NCBI GenBank assembly: GCA_949747725.1
Contig: CATKFJ010000108.1
Span: 1-10,411 of the forward strand
Direction of reading: 5' to 3'
Origin: an uncultured bacterium
GTDB lineage: Bacteria; Bacillota; Clostridia; Christensenellales; Pumilibacteraceae
Length of the DNA: 10,411 bases
In this document: positions 6,501 through 10,411 of the stretch, in pieces
How the letters are laid out: every line of letters begins with the position of its first letter
Numbering within the stretch: the stretch's first letter is position 1
The notes under the pieces: model-generated
The model's database searches: none
What the model was told of the DNA's origin: nothing
Seen by the model: the letters and a program-made list of their open reading frames with translations, nothing else
Position numbers and translations under genes: made by a program

Positions 6501-8484
6501 GTACGAGGCGTATCTCGAGCGGCTTAGAAAGGTTCAGGCGCGTCAAGAGCTCGAGGCGAAGATCGTCGAGTTTACGCCTATGCTCCAAGAGGTCAACAAT
6601 TCCGATTACGAGCTGCGCAAGATAGACGGCGATACCGAAAAGCTCGACAAAGAGCGCGAATCGCTTAAGACTGCGGTAGCGTCTGCAAAATCGCGTATTT
6701 TGGGCGCTGCGGACTTCGGCGTAATAAGCGATCTCAATCTCGAGATTTCGGATGCGAACACGCGTCTGTCCGACATAGAGAAAGAAGTCACCAATATTAC
6801 AAAGCGTCGTTCTACGCTCAATATCGACTTCAACGCACAGCGTCGTAAAGCCAACGAGTTTGTAGAGAAAAACGAAATACCGCTTGAAGAGGTTATTAAA
6901 GCGGAAGACCTTGTTATCGGCAATATCGAGTTAGATATTATAAAAGCTGCTCGCGAGAAGGATAAGGAAGACGCCGAAAAAGCCGTTGCCGCCGCGCAAG
7001 CCGTTTACGACGATCTTGCCGCGTCGTCCGACGACATGACGATTATCGCTATGGACGTTGCGTCCGGCATTAAAGACATCGAGGAAGAGATCGAGGCGGC
7101 TAAAGCCGAGCTCGATGCGGTCAACGCGCAAATGGCGGATGCGTCCGAAGACGATCAGCTTATACTGATGGTAACGCAGGGCGAAAAAGCCGATAAGATC
7201 GAAGAACTCAAAGCCAAGCTCGAGCAAGCCAATATCGAAGGTACAAAGCGCAAGATGGAAGCTCAGGCGGAATACGACGCCAAGCTTGACGAGGCGCGTG
7301 TTGCTCTCGACGCCGTTAACGCCAAATTCGATAAGGCGTGCGCCGCATACGACGAGCTTGTAAATAACACCAATGTGCTCGATCTTATAATTTCCGGCAG
7401 CGGCGTTATAAGCCAAGACCAAAAGAAGATCGAGGCGGAAAACCTCAAAAAGCAGCTTGCGCGTTCCAAGAGCGAAGCCGAGCAAGCCAGACTTGCCGCC
7501 GAGCAAGCTCAAATGGAAGCCGAACAGGCGCGACTCGAAGCAGAGCGCAAAGCGGAAGAAGCGCGGCTCGAAGCCGAGCGTTCCGCTCAAGAAGCTATAG
7601 ACCGTGCCGAACAGGCTCGGCTCGATGCTGAGGAAAAAGCTCGCAACGATGTCGAGGCTGCCGAGCGCGCGCGTCAAGAAGCGGAAGAAGCGCTTGCTTT
7701 GGAAGCGGAAGAAGCAAAGCGCAAGGCGCAGGAAGAAGCGGAAGAGGCTCAGCGCATAGCTCAAGAAGAGTCCGAAGAAGCGCATCGTAAGGCTCTTGAG
7801 GAAGCCGAGGAAGCTAAGCGCAAAGCTCAGGAAGAGGCGGAAGAAGCACAGCGTAAAGCCATTGAGGAAGCCGAAGAGGCTAAGCGCAAGGCGCAGGAAG
7901 AAATCGAAGAAATGCGCCGCAAAGCCGAGGAAGAAAACGAAGCTAAGCGCTTGGAAGAAGAGAACAAACGCAAGGAAAAAGAGGCGCGCATTAAGGCCGA
8001 ATCCGAACGCTCCGACGCGATTGCCAAAAAGGTTGCCATGCGTAAGGATCAGATCATTGCCGTTCGCGGCGAGATCAAAGACCTTAAAGGCACCGAGGAC
8101 GCAAAAAATCTTCGCGAACGTTTGTACAATATGCAGCTTACTTACGACGAGGACGAGCGCGGTTCGACCGAACTCATGGACTTCTACAACAAGACCATGG
8201 ACGACATCGAACAGGCAGGCGAGATCGCAAGACTCAAAGCCGAAAACGCCAAAAAGCCTAAGCGCATAGTAAGAAAGGTCACTGAACGCGTAAATCGCAG
8301 ACCCAAGCGCAAAGCGCGTCCGGGTGCGAAAGGCGGAAAAGCCGGCGCGCGTCCGCGTCCGGGTGCAAGACCGAGCAGCGCAAGACCGCGTTCGGGTGCA
8401 AGACCGAGCGGCGCACGTCCCCGTCCCGGTGCAAGACCGTCGGGTACGAGACCGAGCGGCACCAGACCGCCGCGACCCAGATAA
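3439..8484 (+). CDS. Secreted-anchored surface protein with Ig-like ectodomain, one transmembrane helix and giant cytoplasmic coiled coil ending in an Arg/Pro tail
   Basis: This complete gene encodes 1681 residues; the start is set by a perfect ribosome binding site. Residues 1-37 form a signal peptide (basic N-region, long hydrophobic core, VNA before Glu38). Residues 38-623 are beta-rich, with the same L-x-I-x-P type strands as the upstream protein (near 135, 319, 480 and 576). A transmembrane helix at about 625-649 is followed by RAISKRR. The cytoplasmic part has an Ala/Gln/Pro/Ser linker (657-747), a compact charged module (748-812), an acidic stretch (about 845-878), a long coiled coil (about 875-1530) and a basic tail (1605-1681; 28 Arg/Lys, one Glu). 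The coil holds four heptads at 1347-1374 and seven 11-residue repeats at 1424-1500. No Walker A or other catalytic motif is visible, so an SMC, TolA or IF2 label would rest on coiled-coil or low-complexity similarity alone. Likely role, inferred: structural link between the cell surface and cytoplasmic partners. Confidence 0.97.
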   Translation: MQKVNLKRNIRNILVIVLAVLAIAALSLFVVGRPVNAEGNNAGAGDGVITDATTINLDVNGEDGRSINTLDVSPEYLTTNNTKHMRVRVISPRAITALVNAGTNNYEAFIAESIINSSKCFDVGVDSNGRLIVTAKEITSGAYFSVECGHTTNATVVPIRVYFRVVVDDTFVHLGDKTTGGATIINDDVKNLYVGYKVNSNGNEIDNANQEASSYNAIDRRHASILNVYNYSDLTVDLGEYLRNRALYCISTSATAATDNYSTRITTGGRSWVLNSVSNFRITSAGFVGTGLGSVLKETVFSESKSLGASATNLLKISPVLSGRVEISDEAIKDYGDTFWSAPHYLQIKLTQIVGSSSEMTIFIPVTFVPANPELKTISSSKLRLNVTSQYTLNIATGEYTDKDGNSAPDAYDFSSILIQPKDLLEYSHPSSGYHELTFLHSGTTINDESELRQNGCYVLRTEADDASDERHPTMYKITGYKNNAANNSFTVKFTIEYGLESNVQTKVVEITVETYGGYVVEFAPINGKKSVSYNVLNAAVFAEMRERGYLLTSATSNNIEQLSVHLENNVLTLAPNVDRIDGQTTADISLTFTNNSNQTITFDSEVININVNAGSLFARFEDWQAWLIIAACILAGIIIIMIIVWLFIRAISKRREEEAATQAPVSSYIVKLNTTIAATQAQQRAAQTQALSQASAQMLLGAGPASTAAPLPDTLQLASGVASEPASSMPGSGQMSEPMASVPPGDENLEELIAKYITDDELLERIFIEKYEPKGMIRRTFFKSKDLQTRELEKEKKRIIERYRTPMPMDEAIMSESEIAKGAQSSTPAAVSTPEEAPEQELFLLDFDPDSPLYVEQEKPQDEFADEKIDIDISPEEARVKELEHRNFVLEQELAELKRRLDNVQAQLDKKTALEDELREKINKAETDDAQYAKDIEELEFSLASAKNKDKDRITRDIGIKEEKKERNLGELEKLRAELDSLLGNGERLNIICNNLTTTQSEKVPEKEQVEVDLEKARAEYEAYLERLRKVQARQELEAKIVEFTPMLQEVNNSDYELRKIDGDTEKLDKERESLKTAVASAKSRILGAADFGVISDLNLEISDANTRLSDIEKEVTNITKRRSTLNIDFNAQRRKANEFVEKNEIPLEEVIKAEDLVIGNIELDIIKAAREKDKEDAEKAVAAAQAVYDDLAASSDDMTIIAMDVASGIKDIEEEIEAAKAELDAVNAQMADASEDDQLILMVTQGEKADKIEELKAKLEQANIEGTKRKMEAQAEYDAKLDEARVALDAVNAKFDKACAAYDELVNNTNVLDLIISGSGVISQDQKKIEAENLKKQLARSKSEAEQARLAAEQAQMEAEQARLEAERKAEEARLEAERSAQEAIDRAEQARLDAEEKARNDVEAAERARQEAEEALALEAEEAKRKAQEEAEEAQRIAQEESEEAHRKALEEAEEAKRKAQEEAEEAQRKAIEEAEEAKRKAQEEIEEMRRKAEEENEAKRLEEENKRKEKEARIKAESERSDAIAKKVAMRKDQIIAVRGEIKDLKGTEDAKNLRERLYNMQLTYDEDERGSTELMDFYNKTMDDIEQAGEIARLKAENAKKPKRIVRKVTERVNRRPKRKARPGAKGGKAGARPRPGARPSSARPRSGARPSGARPRPGARPSGTRPSGTRPPRPR
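5311..5385 (+). other. Transmembrane helix of the coiled-coil surface protein
   Basis: Residues 625-649 are hydrophobic (Ile-rich, with Trp at 624, 627 and 646) and are followed by RAISKRR, so about 1030 residues after it are placed in the cytoplasm. The helix and flanks resemble those at the end of the upstream protein's ectodomain. Confidence 0.94.
7477..7560 (+). repeat. Four heptad repeats of the AEQARLE type inside the coiled coil
   Basis: Four consecutive 21-nt units encode AEQARLA, AEQAQME, AEQARLE and AERKAEE (residues 1347-1374). The 7-residue period fits a canonical left-handed coiled coil or a single alpha helix. The units differ at synonymous positions, so they are not a recent perfect duplication. 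Confidence 0.85.
7708..7938 (+). repeat. Seven tandem 33-nt (11-residue) repeats of the EEAKRKAQEEA type
   Basis: Residues 1424-1500 divide exactly into seven units of 11: EEAKRKAQEEA, EEAQRIAQEES, EEAHRKALEEA, EEAKRKAQEEA, EEAQRKAIEEA, EEAKRKAQEEI and EEMRRKAEEEN. Each unit runs acidic, basic, acidic, as in charged single alpha helices, and the 11-residue period corresponds to a hendecad helix rather than the heptads just before it. Synonymous differences between units suggest the array is maintained by selection rather than being freshly expanded. Confidence 0.93.
8356..8454 (+). repeat. Three tandem 33-nt (11-residue) Arg/Pro/Gly repeats in the basic C-terminal tail
   Basis: Residues 1640-1672 divide into RPGARPSSARP, RSGARPSGARP and RPGARPSGTRP, followed by a partial copy and a PRPR end. 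The DNA units share blocks such as GGTGCAAGACCG, so this array is more conserved in nucleotide sequence than the helical one. Arg/Pro/Gly composition predicts a disordered, strongly cationic tail able to bind acidic proteins, nucleic acid or lipid head groups. Confidence 0.9.
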
Positions 8485-8584
8485 GTAGTACGGTCGATCG
8501 GTAACGAGCGGATAAATTCAGTTAATTGCCGCTAAGCGGCGTCAAATACAGTTAAAAAAGCAAAAACAAATGCGAGGAACATTT
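8485..8584 (+). promoter_or_regulatory. 100-nt spacer with a small hairpin flanked by 12-nt direct repeats
   Basis: A 5-bp GC stem, GCCGC / GCGGC, with a TAA loop lies at 8528-8540. It has no following T run on either strand, so it does not look like an intrinsic terminator. It is bracketed by AAATTCAGTTAA (8514-8525) and AAATACAGTTAA (8544-8555), which differ at one base and start 30 nt apart. Spacing and symmetry could suit a regulator site or an RNA processing or stability element that tunes the third gene. No convincing -35/-10 pair is visible, so read-through from upstream is the simplest source of transcription. Confidence 0.4.
8574..8579 (+). promoter_or_regulatory. Ribosome binding site of the third gene
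   Basis: GAGGAA lies 5 nt before the ATG at 8585, after an A-rich and probably unstructured leader (8554-8570). It selects this start, immediately after which the acidic N-terminus begins. Confidence 0.8.
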
Positions 8585-10411
8585 ATGGACAATCAGGACA
8601 AGACGACTTTTTCGTTGGACGATGACGAGGAGATCATTGAGGAGTCTTTCACCGAGCGCGACGAGGAATACGACGACGACGAAGACTATGATGACGACTA
8701 CGACGACGAAGAAGACTACGATGACGAAGACTACGACGATGAAGAGTACGATGACGATTATGACGACGGGTATAACGACAATTATTACGATGACCGTCTG
8801 AATAAGGTACTCGATGAGATCGCCGAGCTCAAGCGTGGCATGGCGCCTGCGCCCGTTCAGCAGCAGCTGCCGCCGGTCATTCCGCCGCAGTATATCTATC
8901 AGCCCACGCAAACGCCTGCGGCAGGTAGCGAAGTCGTTATGTATAACGAAATTTCTCGGTTGCGCGATGAGCTTGCCAAAAACACGAGCAGTCTTGAAAT
9001 GCAGAAAGAACTTACGCGCATGAAAGAGGATATGACTCGCGATCAAAAGATCGTCGAAGCTCAGTATCATGCCGAGATCGAACGGTTGCAGAATAGAATA
9101 GACGACCTACTAAAAAACGGGTCAAGCCCTCAAGGTGAGCTTCCTGCGGCACAGGAGCCCGCTCGCATTGAGGGCGCACAATCGATACCGGAACTCGATA
9201 AGCTTCTTTCGATAAACGAGGCGATACTTCGCGCTACGGGCGAAAGCGACGCGCGCATCCAAGGCGAAATATCCAAGCTCAAAAAGCAGTTGGAAGATAT
9301 GCCGTCGATGAAGGAGCTTAACAGCGCCGTATCGTCCGTAAAAAAGGCGGCAAATAGCGGCGGCGCGGCTGTCGCGCCCGATGCGGTAGCGGCGCTTATA
9401 AGTGATATGACTGCGCTTCGTTCCGCATTGAAATGCATGTCGGGCATAAATAGCGCGTCAAGCGACGTTAACGCAAGCGAACTTTTGCGTCAGCTTTATG
9501 ACATAAAACTGCTTCTCGGCAACACGTCCGAGCAGGCGGAGCAGCATGTCACCGCAGTGAGAGCGCTTGTTAACGAGTATAAAAAGCTTAGCTCCGACGT
9601 TCGTTCTCAGGCTGTGTCGTATAAAGACAAGCTTGTCGCCGCGTATGACTTTGCCAAAAAACTCACAAACGGCAACGATCCCGAAACGGTAGACCTTTTG
9701 GGCGCTACAAGCGAGCTTATAGCTGAACTTAACGTTCAGCCGCTTACTCGCGCCGTGTTTGCGGATATTCAAGCGTATTGCTCGGCGAACGGTATTATGT
9801 CTATAACGCCCGTTATTCGCGATAATGCCGAGCGTTTCTTCGGTTTGGCTGAGAAAATCGTTTCCGCTACGGTAGAAACTTATCCGCAGTATTTGCCCGA
9901 TATCGTCAATGCCGTTAACGTTCTCGAAAACAATTCGAAGAATGCGGCTAATGCGGAACTTGTCGAAAAAGTAACGAAAATTCTTCTCGAGGAGAATATC
10001 GACGCCGAAGCAAGAGAAAAAGCGCGTAACCTCGTAAACGATCTTATTTCTCTTACCGTTGCCGATCTCGGCGTCCTGCCCAAGGTAGAAAATTCTATCG
10101 CGTATAATATTCCGGCGGAAGAAGAGAACAGCGAAAGCAAAGCAACCCTGTTTGCAAAGCTCGATGAGCTTAAAACTACGGTTCTCGACGCCGTAGCCGC
10201 TCTCACGCAGAGCGTTCAGGACGTTCAAGCCGCGCAGGCGGCTCAAGCCGAACAAGCCGAAAAAGCCGAACAAGCAATGCAGGCAGCCCAAGCCGAGCAA
10301 GCCGAAAAAGCCGAACAGGCTGTTCAAGCCGCCGTGGCTCAGGCAGTAGAAGCCGCGCAGGCAGCTATCTCCGCTCGGGAATCCGAAAAAACAGAGGAAG
10401 ACAACGGCGAA
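8585..10411 (+). CDS. Soluble coiled-coil protein with Asp/Glu/Tyr N-terminal tract, 3' partial
   Basis: The frame is open for 609 codons from the ATG and has no stop before the window ends. There is no signal peptide or transmembrane segment, so the protein is probably cytoplasmic. In order it has an acidic head (residues 12-70, with 26-61 made only of Asp, Glu and Tyr), a short helix, a Pro/Gln-rich linker (about 86-114), coiled coils (about 117-168 and 180-250), a helical domain (about 266-510), and an Ala/Gln/Glu region with two 15-residue repeats (553-582). I recognise no family and see no enzymatic motif. Acidic head, Pro-rich linker and helical body together recall bacterial scaffold proteins such as polar organisers or terminal-organelle proteins, but no homology can be claimed. 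Position after two membrane proteins with basic cytoplasmic segments suggests a partner that binds their tails. Confidence 0.93.
   Translation, partial: MDNQDKTTFSLDDDEEIIEESFTERDEEYDDDEDYDDDYDDEEDYDDEDYDDEEYDDDYDDGYNDNYYDDRLNKVLDEIAELKRGMAPAPVQQQLPPVIPPQYIYQPTQTPAAGSEVVMYNEISRLRDELAKNTSSLEMQKELTRMKEDMTRDQKIVEAQYHAEIERLQNRIDDLLKNGSSPQGELPAAQEPARIEGAQSIPELDKLLSINEAILRATGESDARIQGEISKLKKQLEDMPSMKELNSAVSSVKKAANSGGAAVAPDAVAALISDMTALRSALKCMSGINSASSDVNASELLRQLYDIKLLLGNTSEQAEQHVTAVRALVNEYKKLSSDVRSQAVSYKDKLVAAYDFAKKLTNGNDPETVDLLGATSELIAELNVQPLTRAVFADIQAYCSANGIMSITPVIRDNAERFFGLAEKIVSATVETYPQYLPDIVNAVNVLENNSKNAANAELVEKVTKILLEENIDAEAREKARNLVNDLISLTVADLGVLPKVENSIAYNIPAEEENSESKATLFAKLDELKTTVLDAVAALTQSVQDVQAAQAAQAEQAEKAEQAMQAAQAEQAEKAEQAVQAAVAQAVEAAQAAISARESEKTEEDNGE
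8660..8767 (+). repeat. Low-complexity Asp/Glu/Tyr tract
   Basis: Thirty-six consecutive codons encode only Asp (21), Glu (8) and Tyr (7). Tyrosines recur every 4 to 6 residues (29, 35, 39, 45, 50, 55, 59), and the spacing continues at 63 and 67 outside the pure tract. The DNA consists of imperfect repeats of GAC, GAT, GAA and TAC codons. The opposite strand reads as a hydrophobic shadow and is not a gene. Confidence 0.95.
10241..10330 (+). repeat. Two tandem 45-nt (15-residue) repeats of the AQAEQAEKAEQ type
   Basis: The units at 10241-10285 and 10286-10330 encode AQAEQAEKAEQAMQA and AQAEQAEKAEQAVQA, followed by more Ala/Gln/Val-rich sequence. An alpha-helical rod is likely. The AEQ core resembles the AEQARLE heptads of the upstream protein, although this can arise by composition alone. 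The array may continue beyond the window. Confidence 0.85.

Noticed and set aside
6061..8040. SMC/Rad50-type ATPase or TolA/IF2 homologue
   Set aside because: The similarity is coiled-coil and Ala/Glu/Lys composition only. There are no Walker A, signature or Walker B motifs, and the signal peptide plus ectodomain does not fit these families.
8528..8540. Intrinsic terminator after the second gene
   Set aside because: The stem is only 5 bp and no U-tract follows on either strand.
8485..8584. Promoter for the third gene
   Set aside because: TTGCCG-like and TACAGT-like hexamers can be picked out, but neither is a good match and they overlap the hairpin and repeats, so no promoter is claimed.
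8552..9070. Minus-strand frame encoding a very hydrophobic Val/Ile/Phe stretch resembling a membrane protein
   Set aside because: The hydrophobic run is the reverse complement of the Asp/Glu/Tyr codons of the third gene; the sense frame has a ribosome binding site and continuous coding character.

Overview
The window carries three large genes, all on the + strand, that almost fill it and probably form one operon. None matches a family I can name. The first (1-3426) is cut by the left edge and the third (8585-10411) runs off the right edge. The sequence shows a moderate GC content by eye, strong Shine-Dalgarno sites, standard stop usage (TAA twice, TGG for Trp, no internal TGA) and a codon bias that almost excludes TTA, CTA and TCA. 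With classical signal peptides and single-span surface proteins, this suggests an uncultured, Gram-positive-like Bacillota, perhaps a gut Clostridia lineage. That taxonomic guess is weak. No tRNA, rRNA, CRISPR array, insertion sequence or phage gene was seen.

Layout. Gene 1 encodes the end of a large membrane protein: at least 940 extracellular beta-rich residues, one transmembrane helix, and a cytoplasmic tail of about 170 residues that is first basic and Lys-rich, then purely acidic. Gene 2 follows after 12 nt, with its ribosome binding site overlapping the gene 1 stop codon. It encodes a 1681-residue protein with a signal peptide, about 586 residues of similar beta-rich ectodomain, a transmembrane helix very like that of gene 1, and about 1030 cytoplasmic residues. 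The cytoplasmic part is mainly coiled coil or single alpha helix, including seven perfect-length 11-residue repeats, and ends in an Arg/Pro/Gly-rich basic tail with three more 11-residue repeats. After a 100-nt spacer holding a small hairpin between two near-identical 12-nt direct repeats, gene 3 encodes a cytoplasmic protein. It begins with a 36-residue run made only of Asp, Glu and Tyr, then a Pro/Gln-rich linker, coiled coils, a helical domain and an Ala/Gln/Glu repeat region at the window edge.

Inference. The locus looks like a cell-envelope-spanning structural assembly. Two related surface proteins would pass through the membrane once and present long cytoplasmic rods and charged tails, while a soluble coiled-coil protein with a strongly acidic N-terminus could dock on the basic tails. 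The architecture resembles scaffolds that link surface adhesins to an internal skeleton or a polar organiser, but that is analogy only. No catalytic motif was found in any of the three proteins.
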